A DNA stretch of 22,285 bases from Candidatus Stercoripulliclostridium pullicola (GTDB lineage Bacteria; Bacillota; Clostridia; Christensenellales; DTU072): positions 1-22,285 of the forward strand of contig JADINF010000104.1 in the NCBI GenBank assembly GCA_017694145.1, read 5' to 3'. Of the stretch, positions 1-7,636 are shown one piece after another (the first letter of the stretch is position 1; every line of letters starts with the position of its first letter). The notes beneath the pieces were generated by a model. That model saw only the letters and a list, made by a program, of their open reading frames with translations, was not told the origin of the DNA and did not search any database. The position numbers and the translations under genes were made by a program.

Positions 1-15
1 CCGTCTGTTTCTTTT

Positions 16-91
<76 letters not shown>

Positions 92-130
92 TTATTCCGT
101 TGTTTACGCCCCTTCCGAGGTCGCTTTCTT

Positions 131-159
131 ATTATAGGTTGTGTTTTTGCTTATGTCAA
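131..159 (-). promoter_or_regulatory. Sigma-A-type promoter of tRNA-Thr, perfect consensus
   Basis: On the minus strand TTGACA (159-154) and TATAAT (136-131) are separated by exactly 17 bp, matching the housekeeping consensus at all 12 positions. Transcription would begin near 124, leaving about 32 nt of 5' leader before the tRNA. This strength is typical of stable RNA genes. Confidence 0.9.
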
Positions 160-179
160 TTGTTTTTGCCTTAATTCGT

Positions 180-208
180 TTTACAAATTTGCCATGATGG
201 CATATAAT
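180..208 (+). promoter_or_regulatory. Promoter of the SIS-domain gene
   Basis: TTTACA (180-185; 5 of 6 consensus bases) and TATAAT (203-208; 6 of 6) are separated by 17 bp. The start of transcription is expected near 215. A 5-bp hairpin CGGCG-TTT-CGCCG (220-232) would lie at the 5' end of the leader, just before the ribosome binding site. The promoter is back to back with the tRNA promoter; only 20 bp separate the two -35 boxes. Confidence 0.85.
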
Positions 209-236
209 ACTATACATAGCGGCGTTTCGCCGTCGC

Positions 237-242
237 AAGGAG
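237..242 (+). promoter_or_regulatory. Ribosome binding site AAGGAG setting the SIS gene start
   Basis: AAGGAG lies 7 nt before the ATG at 250. It is only 1 nt before an in-frame TTG at 244, so 250 is the better start. Confidence 0.85.
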
Positions 243-249
243 ATTGATT

Positions 250-1284
250 ATGTCGATTATGCTCAACGAGTTCCTGTCCGCGCCCGACGTCGTCCGTAAC
301 GTCATCGCTGCGAACAAAGCCGTTTACCGCGCTATCGCCAAAGAATTCAAGGAGCGCGGTATTACCAATATTACGACCGTCGCGAGGGGCACTTCCGACA
401 ACGCCGCCACATACTTCAAGTATATCGTGGAGGCTATCGGAGAAATTATGGTAAGCAAGTTCACTCCTTCCATAACGACCGTGTACGGCGCAAAAGTCAA
501 TCTCTCCAAAAATATGGTGCTCGCGATATCCCAAAGCGGTATGTCAACGGACACCCTGATGGTAGTACAGAGCGCCAAAGAAACGGGCGCGATGACCGTA
601 GCGGTCACCAACAATCCCGAATCCCCTCTCGCGCGCATGTGCGATTACCATATAGATCTTGCGGCGGGCGTCGAGCACAGCGTAGGCGCTACCAAGTCCT
701 TCCTTGCAGCCCTCACCGCCATGTACATGCTCTCGAACGCGCTCTCTCCCGTCACCGCAAAAATGAACGTGGCGGAGCTTGCGCCCCTTCTCGAGGACTT
801 CGTCGCGGGGTATAAGGATTCCATAAAGGCTTTTGCCGAAGAAACAAAGGATATCAACAATTATATAATCCTTACGCGCGGACTTTGCCAATGCGTGGCG
901 AGCGAGCTTTCGCTCAAGATGATGGAATCCTGCTATAAGTTCACCCGTCCTTTCTCGACGTCGGACTTCATGCACGGACCGATATCGATCGTCGAAGAAG
1001 GCACTCCCGTATTCATGATAGCGCCCGACTCCGAATTCACCGAAGAATTCATAAGCATGACAACCCGTCTTAATCTTCTCGGCGCAAACATAATATCATT
1101 TACCGACATCAAAGACGTGGAACTTATGTCCGCGAAAACCCTGCGTATGCCCACGGGACGCGGAATGCACGCGCCTTTCATCTATTCGATTGCGATAGAA
1201 TTGTACGTGGCGTACATGGCGGAAGCGCTCGGTATAAACGCCGATTCTCCGAGAAACCGCAGTAAAGTGACCATCACGAAGTAA
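250..1284 (+). CDS. Two-SIS-domain sugar-phosphate isomerase/deaminase-like protein (GlmS C-terminal/AgaS family)
   Basis: The product is 344 aa, starting at the ATG that fits the AAGGAG site. Two SIS domains fill the protein, at about residues 35-165 and 195-335. The first shows ARGTSD (45-50) and the SQSG phosphosugar loop (94-97). The second aligns with the isomerase half of GlmS: Glu226 sits where the catalytic Glu of GlmS lies, His242 is in an MHGP motif like KHGP, and Lys339 is near the C-terminus in a segment like the GlmS tail (PRNRSK). The N-terminal glutaminase domain of GlmS is absent. The protein is therefore probably a glucosamine-6-phosphate deaminase/isomerase, or a deglycase of the FrlB/AgaS type, acting in the cytoplasm. 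The exact substrate cannot be read from the sequence. It is a single-gene unit with its own promoter and terminator. Confidence 0.85.
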   Translation: MSIMLNEFLSAPDVVRNVIAANKAVYRAIAKEFKERGITNITTVARGTSDNAATYFKYIVEAIGEIMVSKFTPSITTVYGAKVNLSKNMVLAISQSGMSTDTLMVVQSAKETGAMTVAVTNNPESPLARMCDYHIDLAAGVEHSVGATKSFLAALTAMYMLSNALSPVTAKMNVAELAPLLEDFVAGYKDSIKAFAEETKDINNYIILTRGLCQCVASELSLKMMESCYKFTRPFSTSDFMHGPISIVEEGTPVFMIAPDSEFTEEFISMTTRLNLLGANIISFTDIKDVELMSAKTLRMPTGRGMHAPFIYSIAIELYVAYMAEALGINADSPRNRSKVTITK

Positions 1285-1304
1285 TCGGAACAAATAATAC
1301 TTAC

Positions 1305-1332
1305 GGCGAACGGTCACTCGTTCGCCTTTTTT
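1305..1332 (+). terminator. Rho-independent terminator of the SIS gene
   Basis: GGCGAACG (1305-1312) pairs perfectly with CGTTCGCC (1319-1326) around a 6-nt loop, followed by six T (1327-1332). It lies 20 nt after the SIS stop codon and only 11 nt before the ATG of the next gene. Confidence 0.9.
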
Positions 1333-1343
1333 ACTATAGCGAT

Positions 1344-1871
1344 ATGGATTTCATCAGGATACACGACATAAGAGCCGACAAATTCGCAAAAGCTTTGTAC
1401 AAAGAAGCTTTTCCGCTACGCGAACGCAAACCGTACTTTTTATTGAACCGCAAGACCGTTTCCGTAGATTGCATAACGGATAACGGCAATAAATGCGGGA
1501 TTATGATCTATATAGAATCGGAAGAGGTCGTATTTATAGATTTTTTCGCGATATCCGCGTCGGTACGCGGCGGCGGTAAGGGCGGAAAAGCCCTGGAAGA
1601 ATTCTGCCGTGCACATTCGGGAAAGCCCGTAGTGCTCGAAATTGAAAATCCCTATATAGCTTCCGACAACGCCGAACAGAGGGTAAAGCGCAAGAATTTC
1701 TATCTTCGACATGGATTTTCGGAAGCGGGTATAAATATAAAGATGAAAGGATTGAACGCTATACTGATGACTTACGGCGGGGAAGTAAGCTACGATCGAT
1801 ATTTACGCGCGCTGGAAAAGGGATACGGCAAAGCGTTCGTAAAATTCGTTTCGCCCGTACAAATACATTAG
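1344..1871 (+). CDS. GNAT-family N-acetyltransferase
   Basis: This is a 175-aa protein with the GNAT fold. The acetyl-CoA pyrophosphate loop (motif A) is seen as VRGGGKGGKAL at about 74-84, after the expected beta strand (VVFIDFFAI, about 62-70). An NFYLRHGF segment (about 118-125) matches the usual GNAT motif B 'FYexlGF'. The N-terminus (EAFPLRERKP) resembles the 'aFp..ER.p' start of small-molecule acetyltransferases, which supports the ATG at 1344. The acceptor substrate is unknown. No Shine-Dalgarno sequence precedes the ATG, and the upstream gene's terminator ends 11 nt before it, so how it is expressed is unclear. It converges with hisIE and shares a bidirectional terminator. Confidence 0.8.
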   Translation: MDFIRIHDIRADKFAKALYKEAFPLRERKPYFLLNRKTVSVDCITDNGNKCGIMIYIESEEVVFIDFFAISASVRGGGKGGKALEEFCRAHSGKPVVLEIENPYIASDNAEQRVKRKNFYLRHGFSEAGINIKMKGLNAILMTYGGEVSYDRYLRALEKGYGKAFVKFVSPVQIH

Positions 1872-1877
1872 AAAGAT

Positions 1878-1909
1878 AAAAAAGCGCGTTCCTCGGAACG
1901 CGCTTTTTT
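1878..1909. terminator. Bidirectional terminator between the GNAT gene and hisIE
   Basis: Six A, the stem GCGCGTTC, the loop CTCG, the stem GAACGCGC and six T form a hairpin with a U-tract on either strand. It lies 6 nt after the GNAT stop codon and 14 nt after the hisIE stop codon, so it can end both convergent transcripts. Confidence 0.93.
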
Positions 1910-1923
1910 GAAAACAATGATAC

Positions 1924-2574
1924 TCAGCCGCCCTGCTTTATCTTCTTGTCGATGACGTGGCGGGAGGCGAGCTCCGCGAATACGTCTTTGGTCTCGATAC
2001 CCATCTCCACCATCATCACCATTGCGTGGTACATGAGGTCCGCAAGCTCGTAGACAGCCGCCTGCTTGTTGCCGGCTTTCCCTTCGATGATGACTTCGGT
2101 GCTCTCCTCGCCCACCTTCTTCAATATCTTGTCGATGCCTCTGTCGAAAAGATATGTGGTGTAGCTCCCTTCTTTAGGGTTCAACTTGCGCCCTTTGATG
2201 AGGTCGTAAAGCCCTTCTATCGAAAAGTCCTTGTATTCGTCCGATACGTACACGTCGTCAACGAAACAACTCTCGTTGCCGAGGTGGCAGGCGGGTCCGT
2301 CTTTCACGACTTCCGCAACGAGCGCGTCCCTGTCGCAGTCGGCGCGTATGCACACTATGTGCTGATAATTACCGCTCGTTTCGCCCTTCAGCCACAGCTT
2401 GTTGCGCGAACGGCTGTAAAAACAGGTAAGCCCCTTTTCCATGGAAATTTCGAGGCTCTCCCTGCTCATATATGCGAGCGTGAGCACCTGCTTAGTAAAA
2501 TAATCCTCCACGATAACCGGTATAAGTCCGCGTTCGTCGAATTTGAGTTCGTCGATCTTGACCGTTCCTAACAT
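1924..2574 (-). CDS. hisI (hisIE): Bifunctional phosphoribosyl-AMP cyclohydrolase / phosphoribosyl-ATP pyrophosphatase
   Basis: The 216-aa protein catalyses histidine steps 2 and 3: hydrolysis of PR-ATP to PR-AMP, then opening of the purine ring. The N-terminal HisI domain (about 1-115) carries DCDRDA (79-84, Mg binding) and the zinc cysteines in GPACH (Cys96) and SCF (Cys103). The C-terminal HisE domain (about 120-210) carries the helix motif GEESTE (155-160) and ELADLMYH. The length is normal for the fusion. The ATG at 2574 is preceded by GGAGGT (2586-2581) and overlaps the hisF stop by 7 nt. It is the last gene of the operon and ends before the bidirectional terminator. Confidence 0.97.
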   Translation of the reverse strand: MLGTVKIDELKFDERGLIPVIVEDYFTKQVLTLAYMSRESLEISMEKGLTCFYSRSRNKLWLKGETSGNYQHIVCIRADCDRDALVAEVVKDGPACHLGNESCFVDDVYVSDEYKDFSIEGLYDLIKGRKLNPKEGSYTTYLFDRGIDKILKKVGEESTEVIIEGKAGNKQAAVYELADLMYHAMVMMVEMGIETKDVFAELASRHVIDKKIKQGG

Positions 2575-3329
2575 ATCCTTACCTCCACGCCTTCGGCTTT
2601 CAATAATTTTTTCAGTTCTTTTATTTCCACTTCGCGGAAATGGAATATCGACGCCGCAAGTCCCGCGTCCACCTTGGGTATCTTACGGAATAACTCGACG
2701 AAATCCTCCGCTTTGCCCGCGCCGCCCGAAGCTATCACGGGTATATTGACTATATCGGTGACTGCCATAAGCATCTCGAGGTCGAAGCCGCCTTTCACGC
2801 CGTCGGTATCTATACTGTTCAAGACTATCTCGCCCGCTCCGTGCGTAGCGCCGTAGCTTGCCCATTCGAGGGCGTTCATGCCGGTATCCTCTCTGCCGCC
2901 TTTAGCGAACACCCTGAACGAGCCGTCCACGCGCTTGACGTCCATCGAAAGCACCACGCACTGATCGCCGTATTTTTTCGCCGCCGCGGTTATCAAAGAC
3001 TTGTCGCGTATAGCGCCGCTGTTGACGCTTACCTTGTCGGCGCCGCTCTTGAGCACTCTGTCGAAGTCGTCAACGGTATTGATCCCGCCGCCTACGGTGA
3101 GCGGTATGAATATCTCGCCCGCCACTTCCTCGAGAATGTCTTTGAAAAGCGCGCGCCCCTCGTAAGACGCCGTAATATCATAGAACACGAGCTCGTCCGC
3201 GCCCGATTCGTTATAGTAACGCGCGAGCTCCACGGGGCTCTCGACGTCCCGTATCGCAGTGAAATTCTTGCCTTTCACGACCCTGCCGTCCCTTACGTCC
3301 AGACAGGGTATGATTCTTTTAGTGAGCAT
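2568..3329 (-). CDS. hisF: Imidazole glycerol phosphate synthase, cyclase subunit
   Basis: The 253-aa (beta/alpha)8 barrel pairs with HisH and converts PRFAR plus ammonia to imidazole glycerol phosphate and AICAR. The two catalytic aspartates are at the expected positions: Asp11 in PCLDV and Asp130 in LSMDV. Phosphate-binding loops TVGGGIN (about 78-84) and ASGGAG (about 200-205) are present. The length is standard. Its ATG lies inside the end of hisA (11-nt overlap), consistent with translational coupling. Confidence 0.98.
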   Translation of the reverse strand: MLTKRIIPCLDVRDGRVVKGKNFTAIRDVESPVELARYYNESGADELVFYDITASYEGRALFKDILEEVAGEIFIPLTVGGGINTVDDFDRVLKSGADKVSVNSGAIRDKSLITAAAKKYGDQCVVLSMDVKRVDGSFRVFAKGGREDTGMNALEWASYGATHGAGEIVLNSIDTDGVKGGFDLEMLMAVTDIVNIPVIASGGAGKAEDFVELFRKIPKVDAGLAASIFHFREVEIKELKKLLKAEGVEVRIC

Positions 3330-4044
3330 TTCCGTCTCCCAAAGCTATCGCTTCGGATAGCTTAATCGCGTTTTTATATAAAGCCTTTCCTATTATCGCG
3401 CCGTAGACTCCTATCTTTGCGAGCGCCTTTATATCTTCAAGCGAAGTCACTCCGCCCGAAGCTATCACGTCGAGCCCCTCGATATTTTTGAGCTCCTTGT
3501 ACGCCGCGATATTCGCTCCGCTCATACAGCCGTCGCGGGATACGTCGGTATAGATCACGGTCTTTATCCCCGCGTCCCTCAACCTTACGCAGAAGTCGTA
3601 TCCGCGTTCCGAGGAAAGCTTCTCCCAGCCGTGAGTGGCTACGAAACCCTCCTTCACGTCCGCGCCCACGGCTATCGCCGCGCCGTACTTCGACGCCATT
3701 TCTTTAGTGAAAGCGAAGTCAGTCACCGCGACGGTACCGAGTATCACCCTCTTTACGCCGAGTTCGAGATAGCTTACTATGCGCTTCTCGTCGCGGATAC
3801 CGCCGCCCACTTCTATATCGACGGCTCCCGTAGCGGCGAGCGCTTTTATCGTCGGGAAATTGACGGGGCTTCCGTATCTCGCGCCGTCTAGATCCACTAC
3901 GTGCAGATTGCGCGCTCCCTCCGCGATAAAGCCTTTCAGCACTTCCGCGGGATCGGAAGAATAGGTTTCGCGCGAGTCGAATTCCCCTTTCGTAAGTCTT
4001 ACGGCGGAGCCGCTCATCAGATCTATCGCAGGTAATATTTCCAT
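3319..4044 (-). CDS. hisA: ProFAR isomerase (phosphoribosylformimino-AICAR-P isomerase)
   Basis: The 241-aa (beta/alpha)8 barrel is homologous to HisF. It isomerises ProFAR to PRFAR, histidine step 4. The catalytic Asp8 (PAIDL) and Asp129 (GADV) are present, as are the phosphate loops EVGGGIR and ASGGV. The THGW loop after Asp129 is typical of HisA and separates it from HisF. A good AAAGGA site precedes the ATG, and a 19-nt gap separates it from the hisH stop. Confidence 0.97.
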   Translation of the reverse strand: MEILPAIDLMSGSAVRLTKGEFDSRETYSSDPAEVLKGFIAEGARNLHVVDLDGARYGSPVNFPTIKALAATGAVDIEVGGGIRDEKRIVSYLELGVKRVILGTVAVTDFAFTKEMASKYGAAIAVGADVKEGFVATHGWEKLSSERGYDFCVRLRDAGIKTVIYTDVSRDGCMSGANIAAYKELKNIEGLDVIASGGVTSLEDIKALAKIGVYGAIIGKALYKNAIKLSEAIALGDGNAH

Positions 4045-4063
4045 ATCCTTTCCTTACCGTTAT

Positions 4064-4681
4064 CTACTCGAGCTCGTCGAAAGCGCGCAGTATCTTCAAG
4101 CCCACGGAGCCGCTTTTCTCGGGGTGGAACTGCGTTCCGTAGACCTTGCCTTCGCGCACCACGCCGCTCACAGCTACGCCGTACGCTGAAGAAGCGAGCG
4201 TGTGCTCTGCCTCGGGAACGTAATACGAATGAACGTAATAGACGTAGTCGCCGTCCGAATTATATTTGAGTATCGGGTCGTTTTTTAATATTTTCAAGCT
4301 GTTCCAGCCCATTTCGGGCACTTTGAGCGAAACGCCGATATCGTCGAGGTCTTTTGTAAGCGAACGCACTTCGCCGGGCACGAAGCCCAATCCGGAATGA
4401 ACGCCGTACTCGTAGCTTACGTCGAAAAGCATCTGCATTCCGAGGCAGATACCGAGCAAGGGCTTCCCCGAAAACACTTCCTCGCGAATGACGGGCGTAA
4501 GTAAAGTGGCGTCGAGCTTCGCTCTCGCGTCCGCGAACGCGCCCACTCCGGGAAGAATAAGTTTATCCGCCCGCCTTACGCGCTCCGCGTCCGAGGTGAC
4601 TTCCGCTTCTATACCGAGGTACTTCAACGAAGCGGTCAGACTGAAAAGATTGCCTACGCCGTAATCGATTATCGCTATCAT
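4064..4681 (-). CDS. hisH: Imidazole glycerol phosphate synthase, glutaminase subunit
   Basis: The 205-aa class I glutamine amidotransferase hydrolyses glutamine and feeds ammonia to HisF. The full triad is visible: Cys79 in GICLGMQ, and His186 and Glu188 in FHPEKS. The oxyanion-side motif LPGVGAF (43-49) is present. Length and spacing are normal. The ATG overlaps the hisB stop in an ATGA arrangement. It is an intact comparison for the degenerate glutaminase domain of CarA in this window. Confidence 0.98.
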   Translation of the reverse strand: MIAIIDYGVGNLFSLTASLKYLGIEAEVTSDAERVRRADKLILPGVGAFADARAKLDATLLTPVIREEVFSGKPLLGICLGMQMLFDVSYEYGVHSGLGFVPGEVRSLTKDLDDIGVSLKVPEMGWNSLKILKNDPILKYNSDGDYVYYVHSYYVPEAEHTLASSAYGVAVSGVVREGKVYGTQFHPEKSGSVGLKILRAFDELE

Positions 4682-5298
4682 AGACTGCCCTTCGTGGACG
4701 GTATCGCGTCCGCAAACTTCGCGTCGTAAGCCACCGCTTCGCGCACCGCCCTGCCGAATCCCTTGAATACCGCCTCCAGAATGTGGTGGGTGTTTCTGCC
4801 GCTCAATTTCCTGACGTGCATCGTGACGCCCGCGCTTCTTACGAATGCCATGAGGAATTCTTCCACGAGCTCGGTATCGAAGCTCCCCACTTTCGCGGGA
4901 ATACTCTCGCCGTCGTCCTCTATCCTTGTCGCCCTAAGCTCCACGTCGTAGGCAAGATAGCTCCTGCCGCTGAAGTCGAGCGCCACTATAACGAGCGCTT
5001 CGTCCATCGGAAGTATCGACGAGCCGTATCTCGTTATCCCGCGCTTGTCGGCGAGCGCCTCCCTGAACGCCGTGCCGAGCACTATCCCGATGTCCTCCGC
5101 GGAATGGTGAAAATCCACTTCTATATCGCCCTTACAGGTAAGCGCGATATCCGTTTTCGACATTGCGGTGAACAACGTGAGCATGTGGTCGAAAAATCCG
5201 TTGCCGCTCTTTATCTCCGCTTTGCCGCTGCCGTCAACGTCGAGCTTGAGCGTTACGTCGGTTTCGTTCGTCTTTCTTTTGATCTCGCTTATTCTCAC
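4678..5298 (-). CDS. hisB: Imidazoleglycerol-phosphate dehydratase (monofunctional)
   Basis: The 206-aa protein dehydrates imidazole glycerol phosphate to imidazole acetol phosphate. The metal-binding motifs are DFHHSAED (62-69) and HHILEA (171-176), and the N-terminal RKTNET and FFDHML segments are typical. The start is GTG at 5298-5296, with GGGAG about 7 nt upstream and the hisC stop 2 nt before it. By eye it is about ten residues longer than the usual 195, with the extra residues around 122-136. No histidinol-phosphatase domain is fused, unlike in E. coli. Confidence 0.97.
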   Translation of the reverse strand: MRISEIKRKTNETDVTLKLDVDGSGKAEIKSGNGFFDHMLTLFTAMSKTDIALTCKGDIEVDFHHSAEDIGIVLGTAFREALADKRGITRYGSSILPMDEALVIVALDFSGRSYLAYDVELRATRIEDDGESIPAKVGSFDTELVEEFLMAFVRSAGVTMHVRKLSGRNTHHILEAVFKGFGRAVREAVAYDAKFADAIPSTKGSL

Positions 5299-5300
5299 TT

Positions 5301-6365
5301 TCAGGCTCCCGTAATTATATTTTTGATTTCCTTAATTAGTATTTCCATTTCGTATCCGCTTCCAACGGTGATACGCACGAAGTCTTTTAAGGCAGGATCG
5401 GAGAAGTGCCTTACGAGCACGCCGCGCGCCTTGAGCGCGAGGTACAGCGCTTCGCCGCCGATCTCGTCCGAACGCGCGAGAAGGAAATTGGCTACGGACG
5501 GCAGTACCTCGAAACCGAGCTCCTTGAGCGCCGCCCTAACGTATTCTCTCGTTACGATTATCTTCCTGCGGTTAACGTTGAACCACTCCTTATCTCTTAT
5601 CGCTTCCGCTCCGAGCTTCTCGGTGAGTCTGTTCACGTTATAAGGATTGAAAGAGAATTTGACCGCTTTCAGATCCGCTATCAGCGCCTCGTTCGCTATC
5701 GCGAAACCGAGCCTCGCGCCCGCTAAAGAACGCGACTTCGAGAAGGTCTGCACGACGATGAGGTTAGCGTATTTTCGGGTAAGCTCCACGGCGCTTTCCG
5801 CTCCGAAATCGACGTAGGCTTCGTCCACGACGACGAGGCGGTCGGAGCTTGCGCTTACTATCCTCTCAACGTCTTCGAGCGTTATCGCTATACCCGTCTG
5901 CGCGTTGGGATTGGCGAATATAACGTTGTCGGGGCAGTTCACGAAGGCTTCGACGTCCAGCGAATAATCGTTTTTAAGCGGTATTACGTAATTTTCCACT
6001 CCGACGAGCGCGCCGAACACGGGATAGAAGCCGTAGCTTATCGAGGGAGAAGCGAGCTTATGCTTCCCGTCGCAGAACGCCGCATATATAAACGCGAGTA
6101 TCTCGTCGGAGCCGTTGCCGACGATGACTTCGCTCCGCTTGACGCCGTAATACTCCGCTATCGCTTCGCTCACGACGCGACATTCGGGATCGCTGTACAG
6201 CCTTAATCCGCGCACTGCGTCCTCGTCTATCGCTGCCACCGCCTTGGGCGACGGGGGATACGGGCTCTCGTTGGTATTGAGTTTGATATATCTCCTGTCC
6301 TGCGGCTGTTCCCCCGGAACATAGGGATCGAGAGAAGAATATCTGTCTATAAGGAACTTGCTCAT
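5301..6365 (-). CDS. hisC: Histidinol-phosphate aminotransferase
   Basis: The 354-aa fold-type I PLP enzyme transfers the amino group from glutamate to imidazole acetol phosphate. Visible landmarks are LNTNESPY near the N-terminus, ANPNAQTG (151-158), DEAYVDF (181-187), the PLP Schiff-base lysine at about Lys210 in TFSKSRSLAG, and GARLGFA just after it. The length is standard. The ATG overlaps the hisD stop (ATGA). Confidence 0.97.
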   Translation of the reverse strand: MSKFLIDRYSSLDPYVPGEQPQDRRYIKLNTNESPYPPSPKAVAAIDEDAVRGLRLYSDPECRVVSEAIAEYYGVKRSEVIVGNGSDEILAFIYAAFCDGKHKLASPSISYGFYPVFGALVGVENYVIPLKNDYSLDVEAFVNCPDNVIFANPNAQTGIAITLEDVERIVSASSDRLVVVDEAYVDFGAESAVELTRKYANLIVVQTFSKSRSLAGARLGFAIANEALIADLKAVKFSFNPYNVNRLTEKLGAEAIRDKEWFNVNRRKIIVTREYVRAALKELGFEVLPSVANFLLARSDEIGGEALYLALKARGVLVRHFSDPALKDFVRITVGSGYEMEILIKEIKNIITGA

Positions 6366-7636
6366 TTTCCGTAACGGACGGCTACGCTCGCCGCGTGCGC
6401 CGTAAGCCCCTCCTCCTTTGCGAATCTCATTACTTCCGAAGCTATCCCGTCGAGTGCTTCGCGCGAATAGCTTATGTACTGCGACTTTTTGATAAAATCG
6501 TCCACCGAAAGAGGCGACGAGAAGCGCGCCGTGCCGCTCGTGGGAAGGGTGTGATTGCTCCCCGCTAAATAATCGCCCACCGCTTCGGGAGTATAGTGTC
6601 CGAGGAATACGGAGCCCGCGCTCGTTACCTCCGGAAGCAGTTTTTCGGGATCTTCCACGCTCAATTCGAGATGTTCGGGAGCGAGTTCGTTGGAAATGCG
6701 TACCGCTTCCGAAAGATCTCCCGCTACTATTATCTTACCGTTATTCTCTATCGAAACGCGGGCTATTTCCTCGCGGGCAAGCTTTTTAAGCGCCTTTTCA
6801 ATCTCCGTAGCCACTTCCTCCGCGAGCCGCTCGCTCGGCGTTATGAGTATGGCGGTAGCCCTCTTGTCGTGCTCCGCCTGCGACAGCATATCCGCCGCAA
6901 CGTAGTCCGCGCGAGCGCTCTCGTCCGCTATGACGAGTATTTCGCTGGGGCCCGCTATCATATCTATCCCGACTACGCCCTGCACCAGCTTTTTAGCTGT
7001 AGCGACGTAGACGTTCCCCGGTCCCACTATCTTGTCGGCGCGCGGGACGGTCTCCGTCCCGTAAGCCATCGCCGCCACCGCCTGCGCGCCGCCGGACTTG
7101 TAAACCTCGTCCACGCCCGCAACTTTTGCGGCGGCAAGTATCGCGTCCGCTATCTTTCCGTTTCTGTCGGGCGGCGTGCACATTATTATGCGCTTCACGC
7201 CCGCGATTTTGGCGGGTATTGCGTTCATTAGTACGGTCGAAGGATAACTCGCCGTGCCTCCCGGAACGTACAGCCCCGCGCAGGCAACGGGTATGAAACG
7301 CTGACCGAGCGTCGCTCCGTCGCGCTCTATACGGTAATCATTCCTGACCTGCGCCGAATGAAATTCGCGTATGTTCGCCGCCGCCTTTTCCATTATGGCG
7401 ACAAATTCCTTATCCACGCGCGCGTATGCCGCGTCGATCTCAGAAGAAGTCACTTTCAGCGAATCGAGCTTCGCCCCGTCGAAGGCTTCCGCATAGCGGT
7501 ACAACGCTTTGTCGCCCTCTTTGCGCACGTTCTCAATAATGTCTGAAACGCGCGCCTCTATCTCTTTGACGTCGTCCTCGCCCCTGAAAAGTATCTCCTC
7601 GAGCGGAAGCTCGCCCGTGCGGTAAATTTTTATCAT
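6362..7636 (-). CDS. hisD: Histidinol dehydrogenase
   Basis: The 424-aa zinc enzyme oxidises histidinol to histidine in two NAD-dependent steps. Recognisable segments are GLYVPGGTA, the NAD-side GPGN motif (VGPGNVYVA), AGPSEIL, the zinc-side Gln and His in LSQAEHD, the catalytic Glu-His pair in LAPEHLEL, GSNHTLPT, and the C-terminal zinc His in LTAHAAS. The ATG at 7636 (MIKIYRTGEL) is correct: GAGG lies 7 nt upstream and the start overlaps the hisG stop as ATGA. The frame stays open about 115 codons further upstream, but that stretch lies inside hisG and is rich in Arg and Gln, so it is not coding. Confidence 0.97.
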   Translation of the reverse strand: MIKIYRTGELPLEEILFRGEDDVKEIEARVSDIIENVRKEGDKALYRYAEAFDGAKLDSLKVTSSEIDAAYARVDKEFVAIMEKAAANIREFHSAQVRNDYRIERDGATLGQRFIPVACAGLYVPGGTASYPSTVLMNAIPAKIAGVKRIIMCTPPDRNGKIADAILAAAKVAGVDEVYKSGGAQAVAAMAYGTETVPRADKIVGPGNVYVATAKKLVQGVVGIDMIAGPSEILVIADESARADYVAADMLSQAEHDKRATAILITPSERLAEEVATEIEKALKKLAREEIARVSIENNGKIIVAGDLSEAVRISNELAPEHLELSVEDPEKLLPEVTSAGSVFLGHYTPEAVGDYLAGSNHTLPTSGTARFSSPLSVDDFIKKSQYISYSREALDGIASEVMRFAKEEGLTAHAASVAVRYGK

